The notes beneath the pieces are model-generated. The model was not told the origin of the DNA. It did not search any database and saw only the letters and a list, made by a program, of their open reading frames with translations. From Kineosporia rhizophila (GTDB lineage: Bacteria > Actinomycetota > Actinomycetes > Actinomycetales > Kineosporiaceae), in the NCBI RefSeq assembly GCF_021277265.1, contig NZ_JAJSOH010000012.1:62001-126000 (forward strand): a DNA stretch of 64,000 nucleotides, in the 5' to 3' direction. The position numbers were made by a program, and so were the translations under genes. This document shows, in pieces, positions 30,625 through 41,900 of this stretch (position 1 is its first letter; every line of letters begins with the position of its first letter).

Positions 30625-31744
30625 AGTACGTCTGGGAAAGCGCGTGGTGGGCGAGGATCAGCTGGCTGATCTCGTTGCTGCCCTCGATGATTTCCATGAC
30701 CTTGGAGTCGCGGTAGGCGCGGGCCACGACGTGCCCGTCGACCGCCCCGGCCGAGCCCAGCACCTGCACGGCGGTGCTCGAGCCGTGCGCGGCGTGGCCG
30801 GCGGCCACGTGCTTGGCCAGCACGGTGGCGGTGACCAGGTCGGGCGAGTAGGCCTGCCAGGCAGCGCTGGCCTGCTCGCAGACCCGGGTGCTGACCTGCT
30901 CGGCGGCGAACAGCTCGGCCAGGTGCCGGGCGACCAGCTGGTGCTCACCGATCTTCTTGCCCGACTGCTCCCGGCGGCGGGCGTGTTCGACGGCAGCCTT
31001 CAGGCAGGCCCGGACGATGCCGGTGCAGCCCCAGGCCACCGAGATCCGGCCGTAGGAGAGCGCGACCGTGAAGAGCATGGTGAGGTCCTGGCCACCGCCG
31101 CCGAGCACGGCCGAGGCGGGCAGGCGCACGTCGTCCAGGCGCACGTTGATGTGGCCGGCCGCGCGGCAGCCGAGCACGGCCACGTCGATCGGCTCCAGTT
31201 CCACGCCGGGGGCGTCGGTGGGTACCGCGACCACGGCCGCGGCCTCACCGAAACGGGCCAGAACCATGATGTAGTCGGCGTACCGGGCGCCGGTGACCCA
31301 CATCTTCTGACCGCTGAGCACCACCTCGTCGCCGCCGTCACCGGCAGTGCGCAGTTCGGTGCTCAGCGCGGCCAGGTCGCTGCCGGCGCCGGGCTCGCTG
31401 AAGCCCACCGCGGCGAGCTTGCCGCTGGTGAGCTCGGCCAGGTAGGCGCGGCGCTGGGTCTTGTCGCCGAACCGGGAGACCATCCAGGCGGCCATGCCGT
31501 GCGAGGTCATGATGCTGCGGGTGGAGCTGCACAGGCTGCCCACGTACGAGGTCAGCTCACCGTTCTCGAGGCTGCTCAGGCCCAGACCGCCCATCGCGGT
31601 GGGCACCTCGGCGCACAGCAGGCCGCGCTCGCCGAGCTTGCGCATCTCACCGATGGGCAGCTGCCCGGCCACGTCCCAGGCGCCGGCCTGGTCGCCGATC
31701 AGGCCCGCGGCGAACGCCTTGAGTGCGGCGAGCTGCTCAGTCAT
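30623..31744 (-). CDS. fkbI: FkbI-type acyl-ACP (acyl-CoA) dehydrogenase
   Basis: Flavin enzyme of the acyl-CoA dehydrogenase family, 373 aa. In methoxymalonyl-ACP pathways the FkbI type oxidises the C3 unit on the small ACP, working together with the FkbK-type dehydrogenase. Seen: the family signature GFSEPGAGSD (about residues 114-123), a WVTGARYADY segment, a C-terminal RDSKVMEIIEGSNEI stretch with Glu354 in the catalytic-base region, and normal full length. The ATG at 31744 overlaps the stop of the ACP gene by 8 bases (GATGACTGA) and no clear ribosome site precedes it, so it is likely translated by coupling. The substrate is inferred from context, because the family alone covers many acyl-CoA substrates. 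Confidence 0.92.
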   Translation of the reverse strand: MTEQLAALKAFAAGLIGDQAGAWDVAGQLPIGEMRKLGERGLLCAEVPTAMGGLGLSSLENGELTSYVGSLCSSTRSIMTSHGMAAWMVSRFGDKTQRRAYLAELTSGKLAAVGFSEPGAGSDLAALSTELRTAGDGGDEVVLSGQKMWVTGARYADYIMVLARFGEAAAVVAVPTDAPGVELEPIDVAVLGCRAAGHINVRLDDVRLPASAVLGGGGQDLTMLFTVALSYGRISVAWGCTGIVRACLKAAVEHARRREQSGKKIGEHQLVARHLAELFAAEQVSTRVCEQASAAWQAYSPDLVTATVLAKHVAAGHAAHGSSTAVQVLGSAGAVDGHVVARAYRDSKVMEIIEGSNEISQLILAHHALSQTY

Positions 31745-32000
31745 CTTCGGCCAGACGCAGCACCAGGGCGGTCATCACCTTGGCGGTGCGGAAGTTGTCC
31801 AGCTTCAGCTCCGGGCCGATGATCGCGATGTCGTAGGTCGACTCCAGGTGCACGACCAGTTCCATCGCGAACATCGAGGAGACCAGGCCGGTGGCGAAGA
31901 TGTCGTCGTCCGGCGCGATCTCGGTGCGGATCTTGGCGGTCAGGTACGCGGTCAGGTCCTTCTCGACGATGTCCGCCTGCAGACCGGAAACCTGGGTCAT
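31737..32000 (-). CDS. fkbJ: FkbJ-type stand-alone acyl carrier protein
   Basis: Discrete carrier protein of 87 aa that should hold the glyceryl unit while it is oxidised to hydroxymalonyl-ACP. The phosphopantetheine site is Ser41 in the segment FATGLVSSMFAMELV, which differs from the GFDSL of the PKS carrier domains and fits small trans-acting ACPs. The start is ATG at 32000: it overlaps the TGA of the preceding dehydrogenase gene (ATGA) and has an AAGGTGG site just upstream. A longer frame reaching to 32363 exists but would lie wholly inside the fkbK-type gene. The stop overlaps the start of the fkbI-type gene. The tight overlaps on both sides point to fixed co-production of the three proteins. 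Confidence 0.92.
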   Translation of the reverse strand: MTQVSGLQADIVEKDLTAYLTAKIRTEIAPDDDIFATGLVSSMFAMELVVHLESTYDIAIIGPELKLDNFRTAKVMTALVLRLAEDD

Positions 32001-32905
32001 GACGCCACCTTTACGTTGTTCGGGGAATTGCTGGCAGAGGGGTCTGAGTAGTCGTGGAAGCCGCGGCCGCTCTTGCGGCCGTAGTGGCCCGCGCGGACCA
32101 GCTCCAGCATCAGGTCGCAGGGCCGGCAGCTCTCGTCGCCGGTGCGCTCGTAGAGCACGTTCAGCGAGTCGACCAGGTTGTCCAGGCCGATCAGGTCGGC
32201 GGTGGCCAGCGGGCCGGTGGAGTGGCCGAGGCAACCCTCCATCAGGCCGTCCACCACCTCCACGCTCGCCACGCCGTCCTGCACCAGGCGGGCCGCGGTG
32301 TTGATCATCGGGTGCAGCACCTTGTTGATCACGAAGCCCGGGCCGTCGTTCACCACCAGGCACTTACGGCCCAGGGCGGTGAGCAGGTCGGTGACCGCGG
32401 TCATGGTGGCCTCGGCGGAGCGCGGGCCGCGGATCACCTCGACCATCTCGATCATGTAGGCCGGGTTCATGAAGTGGACGCCGACCAGGTCCTCGGGCCG
32501 GGCCACCGCCTCGGCCATCTCGTCGATCGGGATGCACGAGGTGTTGGAGACGGTCAGCGTGCCGGGGGCGAGGAGTTGCGAGATCTCCGACAGCACCTTG
32601 GTCTTGGTCTCGGCCAGCTCGGTGACCGCCTCGATCACCGCGAACGCGCCGGCCGCGCCGGCCAGCGAGACGGTGGTGGTGAGAGCGGTCTTCGGGTGCA
32701 GTACCCGCTGCGCGTCGAACTTGCCCATCAGCTGGCCGTGGCGCAGCTTGAGCCCGATCGTCCTGCGGGCCTCGGCCAGCACTTCCTCGTCGACGTCGAC
32801 CAGGACCACCGGGACGCCGTGGCCGAGGGCCAGCGTGGTGATGTTGGTGCCCATCACGCCGGCCCCGACGATCGCGAGCGGGGGCTGCGGAACTTCGCTG
32901 CTCAT
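31997..32905 (-). CDS. fkbK: FkbK-type 3-hydroxyacyl-CoA/ACP dehydrogenase
   Basis: NAD-dependent dehydrogenase of the 3-hydroxybutyryl-CoA dehydrogenase family, 302 aa. In the FK520-type pathway the FkbK enzyme oxidises the hydroxyl of glyceryl-ACP. Seen: an N-terminal Rossmann loop VGAGVMG (Gly14, Gly16, Gly19), an acidic end to the second strand (LVDVDEE), NTSCIPI, the GVHFMNP segment with the likely catalytic His, and a C-terminal domain with NDGPGFVINK. Length is normal. The ATG at 32905 lies 10 bp after the stop of the thioesterase PKS, and its ribosome site overlaps that stop. It opens the four-gene extender set. Substrate and pathway are inferred from the neighbours. Confidence 0.92.
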   Translation of the reverse strand: MSSEVPQPPLAIVGAGVMGTNITTLALGHGVPVVLVDVDEEVLAEARRTIGLKLRHGQLMGKFDAQRVLHPKTALTTTVSLAGAAGAFAVIEAVTELAETKTKVLSEISQLLAPGTLTVSNTSCIPIDEMAEAVARPEDLVGVHFMNPAYMIEMVEVIRGPRSAEATMTAVTDLLTALGRKCLVVNDGPGFVINKVLHPMINTAARLVQDGVASVEVVDGLMEGCLGHSTGPLATADLIGLDNLVDSLNVLYERTGDESCRPCDLMLELVRAGHYGRKSGRGFHDYSDPSASNSPNNVKVAS

Positions 32906-32909
32906 CTGG

Positions 32910-32917
32910 TTTCCTTC
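32910..32917 (-). promoter_or_regulatory. Ribosome binding site of the fkbK-type gene
   Basis: The coding strand reads GAAGGAAA four to five bases before the ATG at 32905-32903. It overlaps the TGA stop of the upstream PKS (32918-32916), tying extender-unit synthesis to translation of the last PKS. Confidence 0.65.
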
Positions 32918-35900
32918 ACAGTTCGGAGAGCCACTGGTCGATCGCGAGGGCGGTGGTGTCCGCCGCCTCGCCCATCATCGAGAAGTGGTTGCCGGGCACG
33001 TCCAGCACCGTGAACGGGCCGGAACCGGGCGCGGGGCCGTCGGCGTGGGCGATCGCGGGCAGGTCACCGGAGGTGTCCGAGGCCCGCAGGTGCAGTACCG
33101 GAACGGTTGTACCGCGGACGTTCTGCCAGGGGAGGGACAGATAGTGCACAGTTGCCGTCAGCCAGGTGTCGTCCTGGGAGTAGTCGGCGGTCAGGGCCAG
33201 GGTGGCGTCCAGGAAGGCGGGCCAGTCGCCGGAGAAGCCCTCTTCGCCGACGGTCGGGGTGTCCAGCAGGACCAGGGCCTTGGGAGTGCGGCCGAGTTCC
33301 TCGAGGTGGGCGGCCAGGGCGTGCGCCACCAGACCGCCGGTGGAGTGGCCGACCAGCACGAACTCGTCGTCGACGGTCGCCAGCAGGCTCTGCGCCTGGA
33401 GGGCGACCAGCGCGCCGATGTCGGCGGGAAGCTTCTCGCCGGTGAGGAATCCGGGCTCGGCGAGCACCGAGACGTCGCGCTCACCCTGGAAGCGGCTGGC
33501 GATCCGGGCGTACTCGCGCACTCCGGAGCGGCCGAAGAACGAGGTGAGGAACACCAGGTGCGGCTGCTGTGGGCCGCGCGCCACGCGCAGCGGCTCGGGC
33601 CGGGCTCCGAAGTCCTCGGCGCCGCGGAACTGCGGCCGGAACGCGGCCAGACCCGAGATGAGTTTCACCGCCTCCGCCGACCGTCCTGTCCTCGTCGCCT
33701 CCACGTACAGCCCGCTGAGCGACGAGCCGCCGGTTCCGGAAGCCGTTTCGCCCGTGCGTCCTTCACCGTCCACCCGGCCGGTCGTGACCAGCTCACCGCG
33801 AAGGTGCTGGGCCAGGAGGGCGGGTGTGGCGTGATCGAACACCAGCGATCCGGGCAGCCGCAACCCGGTCAGCGCGGCCAGCCGGTCGCGGAACTCGATG
33901 GCCGTCAGCGAGTGGAAGCCCTGTTCGATGAAACCCGTTTCCGAGTCGATGGATTCACCGTCGACGTGGCCGAGGACGGCCGCCGCCTCGGCCCGGATGA
34001 TCTCCAGCAACAGCGTTTTCTGTTCAACCGGACCGGCCTCGTTCAACCGCTGAGCCAGTGAGTCGCTGGTCTCGGCCGGGCGGGCCGGGGCCGCCTCTAG
34101 GGCCCGGCGTACCTCGGGCAGCGCCGCGATCAGGGGGCTGGGCCGGCGCAGGGTGAACACCGGGGCGAAGCGGTCCCAGTCGATGTCGGCGACGGTGAGC
34201 AGCGTCTCCCCCGCGTCCAGGGCGGCGGCCAGCTGGGCGAGGGCCCGGCCGGGTTCCATCGCCCGCAGCCCCAGGTGCTCCAGCTGGGCGGCTCCGGCAC
34301 CGGCGCCGAGGCCGGTCTCACCGCCCCACTGCCCCCAGGCCACCGAGGTGACCGTCAGACCGCGGGCCCGGCGGCTCTCGGCCAGGCCGTCGAGGTAGGC
34401 GTTGGCGGCCGCGTACCCGGCCAGCATCGCACTGCCCCAGACCGTGGAGCCGGAGGAGAAGAGCACGAACGCGTCCAGGTCGTGCCCGGCGGTCAGCTCG
34501 TCCAGGTGTGCCGCACCGGCCGCCTTGGCCGCCATCAGGCGGGTCAGGTCGCCCGCGGTGAGGTCGCGCACCGGCCGGTCCATGGAGGTTCCGGCCGCGT
34601 GGAACACCGAGCTCAGCGGACCCACCCGCTCGAGCACGGCGGCCAGGGCATCGCGGTCGGCGCTGTCCACCGCCAGCACCTCGACGGTGGTCCCGGCCGT
34701 AGCGAGCTCGGCCGCCAGGGTGGCCGCCGCTCCCGGGCCCGAGCGGGAGGTCAGCACGACGCGCTGAGCCCCGCGCTCGGCCGTGAGCCGGGCGACCCGC
34801 GAGCCGATCGACCCGGTGCCGCCGGTGACCAGGACCGTGCCCGCGGGCGTCCACTGGTTGGTGGTCTCGGCCCGTGCCGCCCGGGTCAGGCGCCGGCCCA
34901 GGATGCTCGCGCCCCGGATCGCCACCTGGTCTTCACCGGTCTCCCCGGCCAGCACCGCCACCAGACGAGTGGCGGCCCGGGTGTCCAGCACGGTCGGCAG
35001 GTCGATCAGGCCGCCCCAGCGCTCGGGGTGCTCCAGGGCGACCACGCGCCCCAGGCCCCAGACCGCGGCCTGGGCCGGATCGCCGGGCTGGTCGGCGGCG
35101 GTCTGCACTGCGTTGTGGGTCAGCGCCCAGACCGGGACCTGGATCCCGGCGTCGCCCAGGGCCTGCACCAGGGCCAGGGTGCCCAGCACCCCGGCCGGGA
35201 CGACCTCGCCCGGGGCGGTGTCGGCCAGGGCCAGCAGCGAGACCACGCCGGCCAGCTTCTCCACCTCGGCCAGCGCGGCCGACCCGCGGGCCAGCACGGC
35301 TCCCCGCTCGAGTTCGTCCGCGCCGAGGCCGACGATCTCGACCTCGGCGCCCCCGGCCGTCAGGGCTTCCAGGACGCCGGTGGTGCGGCTGTCCTCAAGC
35401 AGCGCGGAGGGCGCCACCACGACCCAGGTTCCGCTCAGCGCAGCGGCTTCCGGGTCGGGCACGGCAGCCCAGGTGACGCGGTAGCGCCAGGCCGACCCCA
35501 CCGCGTCCTCCAGTTCGCGTCGTCGCCAGGAGGCCAGCACCGGCAGGACCTCACCGAACGAGCAGTCCGCGTCCACCCCGAGGGCGCCGGTGAGCCCGGC
35601 CACGTCTTCCTGGTCGACCGCGGCCCAGAACTGCGACTCTGCGCTTCCTGGAAGGGAAAGCATTGAGGACGCGTCGAACAGGTCGGGAATGAGCCAGAAA
35701 TTGCGATGCTGGAAGGGGTAGGTGGGCAGTTCCACGTGCCTCCCCGCGGGCAGGACCCGCGCCCAGTCCACCTCCACACCGCGCACGTACAGGCGAGCCA
35801 GTGCTGCGGTGACGGTGTCGGCGGCGGCCTGGTCGGTGCGCAGCAACGGCACGAAGGCGGCATCGGGCGCGCTGTTCGAACCGAGCGCCGAAAGCGTTGT

Positions 35901-38900
35901 GTCCGGTCCGATCTCGATGAACGAGCGCACGCCGAGGTCGGCCAAGGTGGTGACGGCGTCGGCGAACCGCACCGCCTGGCGCGCCTGCTCGACCCAGTAG
36001 CCGGCCGAGGGGTCGGTGATCGCCGCCCCGGTGAGCGCTCCCACCCAGCTGATCAGCGGGGCCGAGTAGGTCAGGCCCGCGGCCACCTGATGCAACTGCT
36101 CGAGCATCGGCTCCATGCGGGCGGAGTGGAAGGCGTGGCTGACGCGCAACTGCCGCACCCGCCGGCCGGCCGAGCGCCAGTGCTCCAGGACCGCCTCGAC
36201 CGCTTCGCCATCACCGGAAACCACCACGGACGTCGGCCCGTTGATCGCCGCGACCTCCGCGCCCTCGGGCAGGTCGGCCGTCACCTCGGCCTCGGTGGCC
36301 TCGATCGCGGCCATCGCCCCGCCGGTGGGCAGTTCCTGCATCAGGCGGGCCCGGGCGGCCACCAGCGTGCAGGCGTCGGCCAGGGTGAGCACCCCGGCCG
36401 CGTGCGCCGCTGCGATCTCTCCGACCGAGTGACCGGCCACCGCGTCGGGAACGACCCCGGCGTGGTCCATCAGCGCCAGCAGACCCACCTGCACGGCGAA
36501 CAGCCCGGTCTGGGCGAACACCGTCTGGTCGGCCCGCTCGTCGCCCGGCTCGCCCAGTACGACTTCGGCCACCGGCAGGCCGAGTTCGGCCTCCAGCAGG
36601 GCGCAGGCCCGGTCGAAGGCCTCGGCGAACACCGGGCTTGCGGCGTGCAGCTCACGGCCCATACCGGCGCGCTGCGAGCCCTGCCCGGCGAAGACGAAGC
36701 CGATCAGGCCCGCACCGGCCGGGGGCACCACGTCCGCGAAAGTCCGCGCACCCGTCCTCTGGTCGGAAACAGACGTCAGCCCGGTGAGCAGGTCTTCGCG
36801 GCCGGCGCCGAGCACGACGGCCCGGTGGGTGAAGGACGTGCGGGTCCCGGCCAGCGAGCGGGCCACGTCGGCGGGGTCGAGGTTCTCGTGCTTGCGGACG
36901 TGGGTGGCCAGGCGGGTTGCCTGAGCCACCAGGGCCGCTGGGGTACGGGCGGAGAGCTGCCAGGTCACCGGTGCACCGGTGACCAGGGCCCCTCGGCCCC
37001 GCTCCACCGGCTGGTTCGGCCCGGTCGGCTGCGCCATTTCGCCGGAGCCGTCTTCCTGCGGGGCCTCTTCGATGATCACGTGAGCGTTGGTGCCGCTGAT
37101 GCCGAAGGCCGAGACACCGGCCCGGCGGGTGCGGCCCGCCTCTGCCTCCCACCCGCGAGCGGCGTTGAGCAGGCTCACCCGGCCCGCGCTCCAGTCCACG
37201 TGCGGCGAGGGGGTCTGCGAGTGCAGCGAGACCGGAAGCATCTGGTGGCGCAGGGCCAGCACCATCTTGATCACGCCCGCGGCCCCGGCCGCGGCCTGGG
37301 TGTGGGCGATGTTCGACTTCACCGAACCCAGCCACAGTGGGCGGTCTTCGGGCCGGTCCTGGCCGTAGGTGGCCAGCAGCGCCTGGGCCTCGATCGGGTC
37401 GCCCAGCACCGTGCCGGTGCCGTGTGCCTCCACCGCGTCCACGTCGGCCGTGAACAGTCCGGCCGAGGCCAGCGCGGCCCGGATCACCCGCTGCTGCGAG
37501 GGACCGTTGGGCGCGGTCAGGCCGTTGGAGGCGCCGTCCTGGTTGACCGCGCTGCCCGCGACCACGGCCAGCACCCGGTGACCGTTGCGGCGGGCGTCCG
37601 AAAGTCTTTCCAGCACGATGACACCCGCGCCCTCGCCCCAGCCGGTGCCGTCCGCGCCCTCGCCGAACGACTTGCTACGGCCGTCGCCCGCCAGGCCCTG
37701 CTGGGCGGCGAACTCCGCGAAAGCGCCTGAGGTGGCCATCACGGTGACTCCCCCGGCCAGAGCCAGGTCGCTCTCGCCGGTACGCAGCGAGGCCGTGGCC
37801 AGGTGCAGCGCGACCAGCGAGGAGGAGCAGGCCGTGTCCACGGTGACGGCCGGGCCCTCGAGGCCGAGCACGTACGAGACGCGGCCGGAGATCACGCTCA
37901 TCGCGCTGCCGGTGAGCTGGAAGCCCTGCGACGACGGATCGCTGGAGCCGATGCCGTAGGCCGAGTGGCTGCCGCCGGCGAAGACGCCGGTGCGGCTGCC
38001 GCGCAGCGAGGTCGGGTCGATGCCGGAGTGCTCGAGGGCCTCCCACGAGACCTCCAGCAGCATCCGCTGCTGCGGGTCCATGGCCAGTGCCTCGCGTGGG
38101 CTGATCCCGAAGAAGTCCGGGTCGAAGGCGGCCGCGTCGTAGACGAAACCGCCCTGTGCCTGGGCCTCGTCGCTGATCGCCCAGCCCCGGTCGGCCGGGA
38201 AGCCGGCGACCGCGTCGGTGCCGTTGGCCAGCAGTTCCCAGAACTCGTCGGGGTTGCCCGCGCCGCCGGGGAAGCGGCACCCCATACCGACGATGACGAT
38301 CGGATCAGAGGACGTCTGCGTCGCCACAGCGGTGCTGGTCGCGTTTGCGTCGTCGGCCCCGAGCAGTTCGGCGCGCAGGTAGCGCACCGCGTCCACCGGG
38401 GCCGGGTGGTCGAAGGCGAACGTGGCGGGCAACCGGAGCCCGGTGGCCGCACCCAGGCGGCTGCGCAGTTCGACGGCCGTCAGGGAGTCGAAGCCCAGAT
38501 CGCGGAACGCCCGGCCGGGCTGCACCACGCCTGCGGCCTCCTCGGGGCCGTAGCCCAGCACTGCCGCGGCCTCGGACTGCACCAGGCGCAGCAGGATCCG
38601 CTCCTGCTCGGCCGGTGCCGCCTTGCCCAGTTCGCGGGCGAACTCGCTGTCGGTGGCGGTGGTGCTGTTCTCGGCGGCTGCGCTCAGGGCGCGGCGCACC
38701 TCGGGCAGGTCGTCGATCAGCCGGCTGGGCCGGCGCAGGTTGAAGACCGGCGCGAACCGGTCCCAGTCGATGTCGGCCACCGTGACCACCCGGTCGCCAC
38801 CGTCGAGGGCACCGGCCAGGGCGCTGACCGCCCGGTCCGGGTCGAGCGTGCGCACGCCCATCCGGGCCAGTTGGGCCCCGGACTCCGGCTGCCGGGAACC

Positions 38901-41900
38901 GAGACCGCCTCCGCCCCACAGGCCCCAGGCGATCGAGGTCGCGGCCAGGCCCCGGGCCCGCCGGTTCTCGGCCAGGGCGTCGAGGTAGGCGTTGGCCGCG
39001 GCGTAGGCCGACTGGCTGCCGCTGCCCCAGGTGGCGGCGATCGAGGAGAAGAGGACGAACGCGTCCAGGTCGCCGGTCAGCTCGTCGAGGTGGGCGGCAC
39101 CGGCGGCCTTGGGCGCGAGCATCGCCTCGAGGGACTCGGGGTCGGCGGCGATCAGCGGGGTGCCGACCTCGGCCCCGGCGGCATGGAAGACGGATGTAAT
39201 GGGTGAACCGGCGAGACCCCTGACAGTCCTTGCCGAACTAGGGCCGGTCCCGTGGAGGGCAGCCAGCAGCCCGGCCACCTCGCTCTTCACGGCCGTGTCG
39301 CAGGCGGCCACGACGACCGCCGTGCCCGCCTCGGCCAGCTCGGCCGCCAACTGCGCGGCGCCGCCCGCCGTCGCACCCGAGCGGCTGGTGAGGACCACCC
39401 GCTCGGCACCACGACCGGAAACCCAGCGCGCCACCCGTCCACCGATGGAACCCGTGCCACCGGTGAGAAGAACCGTCCCACCCGGGGCCCACGGACGGGT
39501 CGGGTCCGGCTGCCCCGCACGGGCCAGCCGCCGCGCCAGGACACCGGATCCGCGCACGGCCACCTGGTCCTCGCCGGTGGCACCGGCCAGGACCGGGAGG
39601 AGGCGGGTCACGACGCGCTCGGTCAGTTCTGCCGGGAGGTCCACCAGACCGGCCACCCGCTCGGGGTGCTCGAGGACAGCGACCCGGCCCAGGCCCCAGA
39701 CCGCAGCCTGCGCCAGGCCGGCGACGCTCTCACCGGATCCGGCGGCCACGGCGCTGCGTGTGAGGATCCACAGCGGGGCGGCCACCCCGGCGTCACCCAG
39801 AACCTGGATCAGGCCCTGAGTGGCGGCCAGACCGGTGGGCACCGACGCCAGGTGCGGCAGCGGGCTCTCCTCCAGCGCCAGCAGCGAGATCACGCCGCGC
39901 AGGGCGGGCGACGGTGCATCGGCCGAGTAGAGGGGTTCGCCGCTGGGCGAGCGCACCTCGCTCAGCAGCGCGGCCAGGGCGAAACGGTCCACGTGCTCGG
40001 CCCCGGCCTCGACCAGGATCGGCGTGCCGTCGCGCTCGGCCAGACCCGCAGTGATGGCGGCCGCGGCCTGTGCGCCCGCGGGGCCGGTCAGGATCAGCCA
40101 GTTGCCCTCGAAGGAGACGGTTGCGGCGTCGTTCACCGGTGTCCAGCTGATCCGGTAACGCCAGCCCGCCACCGCAGACTCCTCGCGGTCCCGTTCCCGC
40201 CAGGAGGCGAGCGCCGGAAGCACCTCGCTGAGCGGCCGGTCGCCGTCCAGCTGCAGGGCCCCGGTGAGGCCGGCCAGGTCACCCTGCTCGACGGCCGACC
40301 AGAACAGGGCCTCGGCGGACGAGGCACTGGCGGTGGCCACGGCGCCGCCCGGGAGTCCCTGCGGCCAGAACAGCTGGCGCTGGAAGGCGTAGGTCGGCAG
40401 CTTCACCGTGCGGGCGGCCGGGAGCGTCTTGGCCCAGTCGACGTTGACCCCGGCCACGTGGGCCTGGCCCAGCGCCGCCAGCACGGCCTGGGCGGCCGGC
40501 AGGGCGGGGTTGAGCACCGACGCGAACACGGCCTCGTCGATCACGCCGGCCGCGAGACCGGCAAGAGTTCCGTCCGGGCCGATCTCGATGAAGACATCCA
40601 CGTCGTGCCCGGCCATCGTGGTCACCGCGTCGGCGAAACGCACCGCCTCGCGGGCCTGGGCCGGCCAGTAGTGGGCCTGCGGGCCGGCCACGACTTCACC
40701 GCTCAGGGCGCCGACCCAGGTGATCCTCGGCGCCTGGTGGTCCAGTCCCTGCGCCACCCGGCCCAGCTCTTCGAGGACCGGCTCCATCCGGGCCGAGTGG
40801 AAGGCGTGGCTGACCCGCAGCCGGCGCACCCGCCGGCCCTGCTCGCGCCACCGTTCCAGCAGGGCGTCCACGGCCTGCTCGTCGCCGGAGACGACCACCG
40901 ACGAAGGCCCGTTGACCGCCGCGACGCCGACACCGCCGTCCTCAGGCAGGGTCTTCCTGATCTCGGCCTCGCTCGCCGCGATCGCGGCCATCGCACCGCC
41001 GGCGGGCAGCTCCTGCATCAGCCGCGCCCGCGCCGCGACCAGTCGGGCGGCGTCCTCCAGACTGAGCACCCCGGCCACGTGCGCGGCCGCGATCTCACCG
41101 ACCGAGTGCCCGGCCACCACCTCCGGGCGCACACCGGCCGCGGCCAGCATCCGCACCAGGGCGACCTCGATCGTGAACAGCCCCGTCTGGGCGTAGAGAG
41201 TCTGGTCGGCTCGCTCGTCCTCGTTGTCGGGCTCGGCCAGCACGACCTCACGGATCGGCAGGCCCAGCTCGGCCTCGACCACCGCGCACACCTCGTCGAA
41301 GGCAGCGGCGAAGGCGGGGTTGGCGGCGTACAGGTCACGGCCCATCCCGGCGCGCTGGGCGCCCTGGCCGGCGAAGAGGAAGCCGACCCGGGCCCGGCGG
41401 CCTGAGGGGACACTGCCGGACGCGACGTAACCAGTAGAGGTGGCCACCGCGCCGGACCGGCCCTCCACCACCGCGCTCAGTCCGGCCAGCAGGGCGTTGA
41501 CGTCACTGCCCACCACTGCTGCGCGGTGGTCGAAGGTGGTGCGGGTGGTGGCCAGCGACCAGGCCACATCGGCCGGGTCCAGCTCGGGGTGGGCCTTCAC
41601 GTGCTCGAGCAACTTGCCGGCCTGGGCCGCGAGGGCCTCGGAGGAACGGCCGGAAAGCGTCCAGACGCAGGGCTTCTCAGCGACGGCGGTCCGATCCACC
41701 CCCGCCAGGTCAGCCAGGTCAGCCAGGTCAGCCACCTCAGCCGTGTCGGCCGTGTCGGCCTCGACTCGGCCGGCCTCGGCCCCCGGCAGCGCTTCGCTCC
41801 ATTCCCCGGACTCCGTGGTCTCCGTCCTCGGAGCCTCTTCGATGATCACGTGCGCGTTGGTCCCGCTGATGCCGAACGCCGAGACACCCGCCCGCCGCGG

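Noticed and set aside
32001..32363. Longer version of the carrier-protein gene starting at 32363
   Set aside because: The extra part overlaps the fkbK-type gene in another frame and has no carrier-protein features. The ATG at 32000 has a ribosome site and the usual ATGA overlap.
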